7,845 nt of DNA from a bacterium 42_11 (GTDB taxonomy: Bacteria; Synergistota; GBS-1), in the NCBI GenBank assembly GCA_001508835.1, contig LGFB01000055.1, forward strand, positions 1-7,845. The letters run 5' to 3'. The position numbers were made by a program, and so were the translations under genes. Below the pieces are notes generated by a model, which ran no database searches, had not been told where the DNA came from, and saw nothing but the letters and a program-made list of their open reading frames with translations. Shown here one piece after another: positions 1-6,771 of the stretch (its first letter is position 1; every line of letters begins with the position of its first letter).

Positions 1-2
1 AT

Positions 3-1583
3 CTTTCGGAGCAATGGTTTGTCAAGATGAAGCCTTTGGCAGAGCCGGCAATAAATGCTGTGAAGGAGGGCAAAGTAAGGTTTATCCCTAAGACATGGGA
101 AAAGGTTTACTATGACTGGATGGAAAATATCAGAGATTGGTGTATATCCCGTCAGCTTTGGTGGGGACATAGGATACCTATTTGGTATTGTCAGGATTGC
201 GGTCATATGAATGCGTTTGTTGAGCCACCGGAAGCCTGTGAAAAATGTGGCTCTAATGATCTTCTTCAGGACCCAGATGTGCTTGATACCTGGTTTAGTT
301 CCGCTTTGTGGCCATTTTCAACATTGGGTTGGCCTGAGAAAACTCCTGACTTGGAGTATTACTACCCAACGGACTTACTTGTTACGGGTTTCGATATAAT
401 TTTCTTCTGGGTGGCAAGGATGATAATGATGGGACTGAAATTTATGGGGGATGTTCCTTTCTATGATGTTTATATACATGCATTGGTAAGAGATGAAGAA
501 GGAAAGAAGATGTCTAAGTCTTTTGGAAATGTTATTGATCCTCTTGATATGATAGATAAATATGGTGCTGATGCTTTAAGATTTACTTTGGCATCTCTTG
601 CTGTTCAAGGTAGAGACATAAAGCTTTCGGAAAGCAGGATTGAATCGTCCAAGAACTTCGCTAATAAAATATGGAATGCCTTAAGATTTATCTTGATGAA
701 CATTAAAGGTTTTGACCCATCGGCTTTCTCTGAGGAAAGCCTTGTTTTGGACCTTGCCGATAGATGGATATTAAGTCGAACCCAGAAGGTCATAAAGGAG
801 GTAACGGATTTTCTTAATGGGTATTACGTTGGTGAATCTGCCAAGACCCTTTATGAATTTATCTGGGGAGAATTCTGTGATTGGTATGTAGAGATTTCTA
901 AAGCGACTTTATACGATAGCACAGAAGATAGCATTAGGAAGGATGGCGTTAAATACATCTTGTGGAAGGTATCCTCGATTATTTTAAGGCTTCTTCATCC
1001 ATATATGCCCTTTATAACTGAGGAGCTGTGGCAACACCTTCCCTGTGTTCAGGAAAGCATCGTGATTTCTCCATGGCCTGAGGTCGATGAGAAATTTATA
1101 AATGACGTTGCAGAAGAAAAGATGAAATATATAATGGATACCGTTAGAGTTATTAGAAACCTGAGGGCGGAAATGGAGATCAAGCCTGGGGAAAAGGTTA
1201 AAGTGGTGGTTAAGCCCCACGATGCGGAATATAGCGAGCTTGTAAAGGAGTATGAAAAATACATTATTCGTTTAGCCTCCCTTTCGGAGTTTCAAATAGA
1301 CCCGACTTACGAACGCCCAAAGGGTTGTGCTGTGGGCGTGATGGACAAGGCGGAAATATTCATGCCTCTTGGAGATCTTATAGACATAGAGAAAGAGGTT
1401 GCAAGGCTTAAGCTTAGACTTCAAGAAGTTATGGATGAGATAAGCAGAGTAGAGGCGAAGCTTTCTAACACGGATTTTATCGAGAAAGCTCCTCAGCATG
1501 TGGTTGAAAAGGAGAGAGCGAAGCTTCAAGAATTCCAAGAGATAAAGGGGAGGATAGAAAGACACCTTGAACAACTTGCTTAG
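3..1583 (+). CDS. valS: Valyl-tRNA synthetase, C-terminal part (5' end outside window)
   Basis: Class I aminoacyl-tRNA synthetase that attaches valine to tRNA-Val in the cytoplasm. The reading frame is already open at base 3 (LSEQWFVKMKPLAEPA, typical of the segment just after the CP1 editing domain), so the ATG at 27 is internal. The HIGH motif and editing domain lie upstream of the window. About 526 residues are visible, against roughly 880 for the usual bacterial protein. In order: a CxxC-x12-CxxC zinc-knuckle-like motif at 189-248; the DVLDTWFSS segment; the KMSKS catalytic loop at 507-521; the anticodon-binding helical domain from about 765 (DRWILSRTQ); and the C-terminal coiled-coil tRNA-binding arm at about 1385-1580. 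All expected landmarks are present and no disruption is visible. The last 17 nt overlap the start of folC, which suggests co-transcription. Confidence 0.97.
   Translation, partial: LSEQWFVKMKPLAEPAINAVKEGKVRFIPKTWEKVYYDWMENIRDWCISRQLWWGHRIPIWYCQDCGHMNAFVEPPEACEKCGSNDLLQDPDVLDTWFSSALWPFSTLGWPEKTPDLEYYYPTDLLVTGFDIIFFWVARMIMMGLKFMGDVPFYDVYIHALVRDEEGKKMSKSFGNVIDPLDMIDKYGADALRFTLASLAVQGRDIKLSESRIESSKNFANKIWNALRFILMNIKGFDPSAFSEESLVLDLADRWILSRTQKVIKEVTDFLNGYYVGESAKTLYEFIWGEFCDWYVEISKATLYDSTEDSIRKDGVKYILWKVSSIILRLLHPYMPFITEELWQHLPCVQESIVISPWPEVDEKFINDVAEEKMKYIMDTVRVIRNLRAEMEIKPGEKVKVVVKPHDAEYSELVKEYEKYIIRLASLSEFQIDPTYERPKGCAVGVMDKAEIFMPLGDLIDIEKEVARLKLRLQEVMDEISRVEAKLSNTDFIEKAPQHVVEKERAKLQEFQEIKGRIERHLEQLA
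1547..1553 (+). promoter_or_regulatory. Possible ribosome binding site of folC
   Basis: GGGGAGG lies inside the 3' end of valS, 13 nt before the TTG start at 1567. The spacing is longer than usual, so initiation may depend on ribosomes finishing valS at 1583 rather than on this site alone. Confidence 0.45.
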
Positions 1584-2910
1584 TTATGAAGCTTTTTTAA
1601 GAGAGCTTGACACTTTGAGACCCTCAGGGGAAATACGATTGGGACTTGAGCGGATAAGAGAACTGCTTGATAGGTGTGGTAATCCTCATGTGGGGTTAAA
1701 GAATATAATCGTCGCGGGTACCAACGGTAAGGGCTCTGTAGTAGCTACCCTTTCTAACATACTTAAGCTTGCCGGTTATAAGGTAGGGACTTACATTTCA
1801 CCACACCTGTGCGATATAAGGGAAAGGATAATGATAGATGGCTGTTGGATAGATAAGGAAGCCTTCGTTACCCTTGGAAGCAGGATACTGGAGATGGCGC
1901 GGGGCATGGCAGATATTCCTACCTACTATGAGATAATCACGGCAATTGCCTTTTCCTACTTTAGAGAGACTAAGGTAGATATTGCAGTGCTTGAAATAGG
2001 CTTGGGGGGAAGACTTGATGCCGTTAATGTGGCATATCCCTTGGAGGCTGTAATCACCACAATAGATTTTGACCATGAACATTATTTGGGGAGTGATATA
2101 GCCTCGATAGCCAGTGAGAAGGCGGGGATAATAAAGGAAAATGTTACAGTTGTCTTGGGAGAGGAAAAAGAGGAAGCCGTTAAGGTAATAGAAAAGGTCT
2201 CTTCAGAAAAGGGAGCGAAGCTTTATAGGAAGGGGAAGGATTTCGATTTTCAAATTAAGGCTTTTTCTCTTGAGAAGTCTCTCATGGACTTTAAAAGCGA
2301 CCTTTCTTTCCTTCCCGATGTTGAACTTGGCCTTAAGGGGATGTATCAGTTTTTAAATACGAGTATTGCTATTGAGTCTGCTCTTTTACTTAACGATTTA
2401 GGGATAAGGGTAAGCGAAAAGAGTATCAGGGATGGTGTAAAAAGTGCAAGGTGGCGTGCCCGATTTGACCTTTTCAAGTATGGAGAAAAGATGATAATTT
2501 TTGATGGGGCTCATAATCCTCATGGAATGAGAGCATTAGTTTCTACTCTGCAACACCTTTTTAAAGACGAAGATATATGTTTTGTTTTCGGGGTTTTAAA
2601 AACAAAAAGATATCTTGAGATGCTAAGAGAGCTTTCTAAAATAGCCAATAAAATCATATTTACAAGCACGGGAGCGGAAAGCGCTGTAACCGTTCAAGAG
2701 CTATTGGATGCATTTACATCTTTGGAAGGGATCAAAGAAATTCCTGTGGTTGGAGTAAATTCTCCCTCAACGGCTTTTAAGGAAGCCCTTGCATCTAAGG
2801 AGAAAGTAGTGTGTGTCTGTGGCTCTCTTTATCTTATAGGTAAGATTTTGGAGGAGAATTTTGAGAACAGGGGAGCTAATAACTCTTTTCAGAAAAGAAT
2901 TCTGGTATAG
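1567..2910 (+). CDS. folC: Folylpolyglutamate synthase / dihydrofolate synthase
   Basis: ATP-dependent Mur-ligase-like enzyme that adds glutamate to folates and, in bifunctional members, to dihydropteroate. The 447-residue length is normal. Visible motifs: substrate-binding N-terminus GEIRLGLERI (21-30), P-loop GTNGKGS (51-57), EIGLGGRLDAVN (143-154), DHEHYLG (169-175), SEKAGIIK with the lysine that is normally carbamylated (183-190), GMYQFLN (258-264), and C-terminal-domain FDGAHNPHG (312-320) and CGSLYLIGK (418-426). The start is TTG: an in-frame stop at 1555-1557 rules out anything further upstream, no ATG lies near, and only a second TTG at 1576 competes. The Shine-Dalgarno-like GGGGAGG at 1547-1553 is 13 nt away, rather far, so coupling to valS termination is likely. 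The last 17 or so residues lie beyond the conserved family end and coincide with the overlap into the next gene. Sequence alone does not separate a bifunctional from a monofunctional enzyme. Confidence 0.95.
   Translation: MNNLLSYEAFLRELDTLRPSGEIRLGLERIRELLDRCGNPHVGLKNIIVAGTNGKGSVVATLSNILKLAGYKVGTYISPHLCDIRERIMIDGCWIDKEAFVTLGSRILEMARGMADIPTYYEIITAIAFSYFRETKVDIAVLEIGLGGRLDAVNVAYPLEAVITTIDFDHEHYLGSDIASIASEKAGIIKENVTVVLGEEKEEAVKVIEKVSSEKGAKLYRKGKDFDFQIKAFSLEKSLMDFKSDLSFLPDVELGLKGMYQFLNTSIAIESALLLNDLGIRVSEKSIRDGVKSARWRARFDLFKYGEKMIIFDGAHNPHGMRALVSTLQHLFKDEDICFVFGVLKTKRYLEMLRELSKIANKIIFTSTGAESAVTVQELLDAFTSLEGIKEIPVVGVNSPSTAFKEALASKEKVVCVCGSLYLIGKILEENFENRGANNSFQKRILV
2850..2856 (+). promoter_or_regulatory. 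Ribosome binding site deciding the TTG start of the nucleotidyltransferase
   Basis: GGAGGAG lies 4 nt before TTG at 2861 (6 nt if only the GGAGG core is counted), inside the folC coding region. Its strength and spacing favour this TTG over later candidates and imply independent or coupled initiation before folC ends. Confidence 0.75.
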
Positions 2911-4264
2911 GGCAGTATCTTTTTGCTTGGATAGCGACACGGAACTTTACATAGTGGGAGGGGCTTTAAGAGACGGCCTCTTAGGAAAGGCCTCAAGGGA
3001 GATAGATTTGGTGTTCCGCTCCCCGCCTTTTTCTTTCCCTCTTAGGTTTGCCTCGGAGATAGGAGGAAAGGCGGTAATATTAGGTAAAGATAGGAAAACT
3101 ATCAGGGTGGTTAAGAGACCATTTATCTTCGATTTTACCTCCATTAATGGTTCGGGCATAATCGAAGACCTTTTGCACAGGGACTTTACCATGAACTCCT
3201 TGGGTTTTAATGTAAGAGATGAACAGTTTTTCGACCCTTTAGGAGGCCTCGACGATATTAAAAGCGGAGTAATAAAAGTTAACTCTCCTCAATCTTTTGA
3301 TAGTGACCCAATAAGGTTATTGCGGGCTTTCAGATTTAAGTCGGCCTTGGGCTTTAAAATAGAGGGATATACCAAAAAGCTTATAGAAGCGAAAAGCAAA
3401 GCCCTTTTCCCATGGAAGCTTTCCCCTAAGGAGAGAATTGCGGAGGAATGGAAAAAATTTCTTTTGGGGAAAAACTTTTACCCAGCTCTTAAGGACATGG
3501 CGGACACGGGTTACCTTGAAAGGCTCTTTCCGGCCTTTAGGCTCATGAAAGGAATGTCTCAAGGGAGTTACCATCATCTTGATGCTTTTAATCATTCTCT
3601 AAAGGTTGTTGAGGCTTTAGAAGATCTTCTCTTTGACCCTCCTCCGTGGGCTGGTGAGAAATATTTGGACTCCAAAGTGGGTTATTTTAAAAGAAGGGAA
3701 CTTCTAAGGCTTGGGGGACTATTACACGATGTGGGTAAGCCTTTCTGTTTTAGACTAAAAGAGGGCGAGGCGAACTTCAGGGGTCATCAGTTTATAGGGG
3801 CTAAGATAGCATATGGATATTCCCGGGCTCTGTTGTTGAACTATAGAGAAAGAGATTTCATTTATAGGCTTGTTTATAACCATATGATGCCTCTTCTTTT
3901 TCTTAAGCGGGAGAAAGCATGGAGACCGTGGGAGAGGTCCCTTCTTTCTTGGCTTATGAGGGTGGGAGAGGATGCCTTAGGTGTATTTCTTCTTTCTCTT
4001 GCTGACTTGATGGCAACACGAGGCATAAAGGTTTCCGATGAGGATCGGTCTCTTCTTGTTCAGATAGGAGAGAGGGTTAAGCGCTATCTTGATAAAATGT
4101 TTGGTGTCAAGCCTCTTTTAAGTGGAAGGGAGATAATGGCCTTAACCGGGTTAAGGGAAGGTAAGGAGATTGGAACTATAAAGGAGAGGATACTTTACCT
4201 TCAAAAAATGGGTAAGCTCAGAACAAAAGACGAGGCATTAAAAAAGATTTTGGGGATAATATAG
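2861..4264 (+). CDS. Class II tRNA nucleotidyltransferase / poly(A) polymerase with HD domain
   Basis: Polymerase beta-like nucleotidyltransferase expected to add or repair the 3' CCA (or only the A or CC part) of tRNAs, or to add poly(A) tails. The head domain has VGGALRD (32-38), the metal-site motif REIDLVF (46-52), RDFTMNSLGFN (107-117), DPIRLLRAFRF (149-159) and SPKERIAEEWKKFL (188-201). A complete HD phosphohydrolase domain follows: His245, His289-Asp290 (LLHDVGKP), His309, His341 and Asp382, as in CCA enzymes with 2',3'-cyclic phosphodiesterase or phosphatase activity. The start is TTG at 2861, supported by GGAGGAG at 2850-2856; the next in-frame TTG (2927) lacks a good ribosome site. 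It overlaps folC by 50 nt. Two positions differ from the usual consensus: Glu48 where the first metal-binding Asp normally sits, and Ser148 in place of Glu in the EDxxR motif. CCA-adding, A-adding or poly(A) activity cannot be chosen from sequence, so no symbol is given. Confidence 0.92.
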   Translation: MRTGELITLFRKEFWYRAVSFCLDSDTELYIVGGALRDGLLGKASREIDLVFRSPPFSFPLRFASEIGGKAVILGKDRKTIRVVKRPFIFDFTSINGSGIIEDLLHRDFTMNSLGFNVRDEQFFDPLGGLDDIKSGVIKVNSPQSFDSDPIRLLRAFRFKSALGFKIEGYTKKLIEAKSKALFPWKLSPKERIAEEWKKFLLGKNFYPALKDMADTGYLERLFPAFRLMKGMSQGSYHHLDAFNHSLKVVEALEDLLFDPPPWAGEKYLDSKVGYFKRRELLRLGGLLHDVGKPFCFRLKEGEANFRGHQFIGAKIAYGYSRALLLNYRERDFIYRLVYNHMMPLLFLKREKAWRPWERSLLSWLMRVGEDALGVFLLSLADLMATRGIKVSDEDRSLLVQIGERVKRYLDKMFGVKPLLSGREIMALTGLREGKEIGTIKERILYLQKMGKLRTKDEALKKILGII

Positions 4265-4268
4265 ATGG

Positions 4269-5207
4269 GTGTTGCGAGACATGGATAAAATAAGAACAGC
4301 AGTTATAGGTGTAGGATACTTGGGAAGACATCATGCAAGGATATATAGTGAGCTTCAAGAATCGGAATTGGTTGCGGTTGTGGATATTGTGAAAGAGAGG
4401 GCAGAAGAGATAGCCCGAGCATATGGTTGCAGGGCTTATATAGACTACATTGATATGCTTGAAAAGGAAAGCCCGGAAGCGGTAAGTATAGCTGTTCCCA
4501 CAAGCCTACATTACGAGATTGCTAAGGAGTGTATCATTAGGGGAATAAATGTCCTTCTCGAAAAACCAATAGCCACAAAGTTAGAACACGCTGATGAGCT
4601 CTTTCAACTTTCTAAGGAAAAGAAAGTTGTTTTTCAGGTAGGCTATGTGGAGAGATTTAATCCGATCGTTTCCTATCTCCCGAGGTTTGTCAAAGAACCA
4701 TTTTTCATAATAGCCAAAAGGTTAACTCCTTTTGTCAACAGAAACTTAGATGTGGGGGTAGTTCTTGACCTCATGGTTCATGACATAGACATAGTTCTCT
4801 CTTTAATGAAGGGGGAAGTGGAGGATGTTGGTGGTAGCGGTCTTTCCGTTGTCTCTCCTAATGAGGATATTGCTTCAGCCTATATCCGATTTAAAGGGGG
4901 TTGTAGCGCTTATTTTATAGTAAGCAGGGTTAGTCCTACCTCGGCTCGAGAGTTAGAAATGCTTGACAGAAACAGAAAGATAGTTTTAAATTATATGGAG
5001 AGGGAGCTTTTCGTATACGACTTGGATGGATTGCGAACCACAGAGCATATAAAGCTTCTTTCTACGGAAGAACCCCTTGAGAAGGAGTTGTTTAACTTTA
5101 TTAATAATGTTAAGCGAAAACAAAGCAGTTTAAATGATGGAAGGGATTCCTTCTGCTTAGCCCTTAAAATATTAGAATCCATAAGGAGAGATGGGAAAAA
5201 TGTATGA
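4269..5207 (+). CDS. Gfo/Idh/MocA-family NAD-dependent oxidoreductase, GnnA-like
   Basis: Cytoplasmic NAD(P)-dependent sugar-type dehydrogenase with an N-terminal Rossmann fold and a C-terminal beta-sheet domain. Landmarks, numbered from the GTG at 4269: nucleotide-binding GVGYLGRHHA (14-23), EKP (98-100, the family's conserved lysine), VGYVERFNP (124-132) and DLMVHDIDIVLS (167-178) with the likely catalytic His171. From memory of the family, the combination GxLGxHHARIY, VGYxERFNP and DLMxHDIDIVL is characteristic of the subgroup often found beside lpxA/lpxB and of GnnA, which oxidises the 3-OH of UDP-GlcNAc for lipid A synthesis. No lpx gene is visible here, so that role is inference. The start is uncertain: GTG 4269, TTG 4272 or ATG 4281 are all possible, with GGGG at 4252-4255 as the only upstream G-rich stretch. 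The conserved sequence begins at 4281 (MDKIRTAVIGVG). It starts 4 nt after the previous stop if GTG is used. Confidence 0.88.
   Translation: MLRDMDKIRTAVIGVGYLGRHHARIYSELQESELVAVVDIVKERAEEIARAYGCRAYIDYIDMLEKESPEAVSIAVPTSLHYEIAKECIIRGINVLLEKPIATKLEHADELFQLSKEKKVVFQVGYVERFNPIVSYLPRFVKEPFFIIAKRLTPFVNRNLDVGVVLDLMVHDIDIVLSLMKGEVEDVGGSGLSVVSPNEDIASAYIRFKGGCSAYFIVSRVSPTSARELEMLDRNRKIVLNYMERELFVYDLDGLRTTEHIKLLSTEEPLEKELFNFINNVKRKQSSLNDGRDSFCLALKILESIRRDGKNV
5183..5188 (+). promoter_or_regulatory. Ribosome binding site of the FAD-dependent dehydrogenase
   Basis: AAGGAG inside the end of the preceding gene. It sits unusually close to ATG 5191 and rather far from ATG 5200, so it does not settle which of the two starts is used. 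Confidence 0.6.
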
Positions 5208-6597
5208 TGTGATAATAGTAGGAGCAGGTCCTACGGGTATATTTTGTGCGTTGGAGCTTGTAAAGAAATCTAATTTAAAGGTTATCGTTTTAGAGAGGGG
5301 AAGTTCCATTCAAAAAAGATTTTGCCCTATGAGGGAACAAGGCGGGGAGTGTAGACGTTGTCATTCCTGTGCTCTCATCTCTGGTTGGGGAGGAGCTGGC
5401 GCCTTTAGCGATGGTAAACTCACGCTTAGCCTTGATGCAGGTGGGCGATTAACGGAGCTTCTCTCTCCGGAAGTAGTAAGGGAGCTTTTAGACTATGTGG
5501 AGCAAATTTATCTAAGCTTTGGAAACGGAGGAAGATTGTTTGATCCATCTCAAGATGATATTGCCAACTTTACCTTAAAAGCCCAAAGGGCGGGTCTAAA
5601 GCTCGTTCCCATGAAGATAAGACATTTGGGGACTGAGAATTGCTATGATATCCTTCTTGAAATGGAGAACTTCCTTAAAAACAGGGTCGAAATAAGACCC
5701 CTTTCAAAGGTTGAGGAGATATTGGTGGATAACGCCTCTGGCGAGGTTAAGGGTGTTAAGCTTGCGAGCGGCGAAGAAATTTTGGGAAGATATGTAGTTG
5801 TGGCTCCGGGAAGATCGGGAGCCAGCTGGCTTGAAGAGCAGGCGCGAAGGCTTGGCTTATCGTTAGAGCGTAACCCTGTTGATATCGGTGTGAGGGTAGA
5901 ACTTCCTGCAGCCGTCATGGAAGAGCTGACAAGCGTTTTTTATGAAGCCAAGCTAATTTACTACTCGAGGTCCTTTGATGACAGGGTCAGGACTTTCTGT
6001 ATGTGTCCTCATGGTGAGGTTGTAGTGGAATGGAACGAAGAAGAAAAGGTATTATCTGTCAATGGACACAGCTATAGGAGTAGGGAAACAGACAAAACTA
6101 ACTTTGCCATTCTTGTGAGCACTTCCTTTACCGAACCCTTTCATGAGCCCAATCTTTATGGTAGTCATGTGGCGAGGCTTGCAAATATGTTAAGTGGTGC
6201 TGTTATCGTTCAAAGGCTTGGTGACCTGATAAATGGAAGAAGGTCTACCTACAGCAGGATAATTAGGGGTCCCATAGAGCCTTCATTGAAAGAAGCTGTT
6301 CCCGGAGATTTAAGTTTTGTTTTGCCTTTCAGGTATTTGCAGGATATAAAGGAAATGCTTGAGGCGCTTGATAAAATTGCACCGGGAGTATATTCCCCTT
6401 TTACTCTCCTTTATGGGGTAGAAGTTAAGTTTTATTCCTCAAAATTAAGGCTGTCTCCTTCTCTGGAGACCGAGATTAGAAATCTGTTTGCCGGTGGGGA
6501 CGGAGCTGGTATAACAAGAGGGCTTGTGCAGGCTTCCATATCTGGAATTGTGATAGGAAGAGAGATATTAAAGAGGGAAGGTATGCAAGTAAGTTGA
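5191..6597 (+). CDS. FAD-dependent dehydrogenase of the COG2509 type
   Basis: Soluble flavoprotein with a Rossmann FAD-binding site at the N-terminus, DVIIVGAGPTGIFCALEL (6-23), followed by the acidic VIVLERG (31-37). The C-terminal flavin motif is NLFAGGDGAGITRGLVQAS (431-449). A cysteine cluster Cys45-x8-Cys54-x2-Cys57-x2-Cys60 sits just before GWGGAGAFSDGKLTLS (65-80), and a CxC pair occurs at 269 and 271 (TFCMCPHGEVV). This layout matches the poorly characterised FAD-dependent dehydrogenase family COG2509; its substrate is unknown to me. The 468-residue length is consistent with the family. AAGGAG at 5183-5188 is 2 nt from ATG 5191 and 11 nt from ATG 5200, so either could be the start; the conserved sequence begins just after the second. 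It overlaps the preceding gene by 17 nt (8 nt if ATG 5200), indicating an operon. No signal peptide or membrane segment is seen. Confidence 0.88.
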   Translation: MGKMYDVIIVGAGPTGIFCALELVKKSNLKVIVLERGSSIQKRFCPMREQGGECRRCHSCALISGWGGAGAFSDGKLTLSLDAGGRLTELLSPEVVRELLDYVEQIYLSFGNGGRLFDPSQDDIANFTLKAQRAGLKLVPMKIRHLGTENCYDILLEMENFLKNRVEIRPLSKVEEILVDNASGEVKGVKLASGEEILGRYVVVAPGRSGASWLEEQARRLGLSLERNPVDIGVRVELPAAVMEELTSVFYEAKLIYYSRSFDDRVRTFCMCPHGEVVVEWNEEEKVLSVNGHSYRSRETDKTNFAILVSTSFTEPFHEPNLYGSHVARLANMLSGAVIVQRLGDLINGRRSTYSRIIRGPIEPSLKEAVPGDLSFVLPFRYLQDIKEMLEALDKIAPGVYSPFTLLYGVEVKFYSSKLRLSPSLETEIRNLFAGGDGAGITRGLVQASISGIVIGREILKREGMQVS

Positions 6598-6599
6598 GT

Positions 6600-6608
6600 G
6601 GGGAGGGG
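6600..6608 (+). promoter_or_regulatory. Strong ribosome binding site of the small membrane protein gene
   Basis: GGGGAGGGG just after the stop codon at 6595-6597. Its GGAGG core at 6602-6606 is 4 nt before ATG 6611. It is one of the best Shine-Dalgarno matches in the window and the main evidence that the short frame downstream is translated. Confidence 0.75.
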
Positions 6609-6610
6609 TA

Positions 6611-6769
6611 ATGCGTAGAGATGTGATAATTTTTCTCCTCTTTGTCATGGTTTTTCCTTTCCTCCTTTATCTTCTTATAGCACTGTATGAACCTAATGTG
6701 GGAGATAGATATAGGTTCATAATAGACCTGATGGTTAGGAAGCAATTGTGGAGGGAGAGTTTTCGTTAA
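6611..6769 (+). CDS. Small single-span membrane protein, 52 residues, unknown function
   Basis: I do not recognise a family. The frame starts at ATG 6611 and ends with TAA at 6767-6769. It fills almost exactly the space between the flavoprotein (13 nt gap) and the exported TPR/NHL protein (2 nt gap). The N-terminus is basic (MRRD). A hydrophobic segment follows at residues 5-26 (VIIFLLFVMVFPFLLYLLIA plus two), long enough for one membrane helix and containing a proline near its middle. The remaining tail, about 26 residues, is polar and mostly basic (DRYRF, MVRKQLWRESFR). The positive N-terminus suggests N-in, but the basic tail makes topology uncertain; an uncleaved anchor is more likely than a signal peptide because no small-residue cleavage site is evident. 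Its position suggests that it is translated together with the exported protein and may work with it, which is inference. It is too short for many gene callers and could be missed. Confidence 0.75.
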   Translation: MRRDVIIFLLFVMVFPFLLYLLIALYEPNVGDRYRFIIDLMVRKQLWRESFR

Positions 6770-6771
6770 AT

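Noticed and set aside
189..248. CxxC-x12-CxxC in valS considered as an inserted domain
   Set aside because: Zinc-knuckle-like cysteines at this place occur in other bacterial ValRS proteins, so I treat it as ordinary family variation.
1272..1574. 100-codon minus-strand frame opposite the valS coiled coil
   Set aside because: The plus frame is clearly valS; the minus translation has no family features and no supported start.
1798..2082. 94-codon minus-strand frame inside folC
   Set aside because: It lies opposite conserved folC motifs, so it is a codon-bias shadow.
4265..4288. Tiny frame ATG GGT GTT ... TAA directly after the nucleotidyltransferase stop
   Set aside because: Only seven codons, and it overlaps the likely oxidoreductase starts. 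There is no evidence that it acts as a leader.
4963..4991. TTGACA with TTAAAT 17 bp downstream, resembling a sigma-70 promoter before the FAD gene
   Set aside because: The -10 matches only 4 of 6 positions and both boxes lie within conserved coding sequence of the oxidoreductase. A chance match is likely without transcript-start data.
5684..5710. GGGTC...GACCC and CCTTT...AAAGG short inverted repeats
   Set aside because: Short stems inside the FAD gene, no T-tract, and conserved frame maintained. They are expected by chance.
6476..6745. 89-codon frame on the minus strand
   Set aside because: It is antisense to the conserved C-terminal flavin motif of the FAD protein and to the small membrane protein, has no recognisable domain, and is compositionally odd. 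It is a shadow frame.
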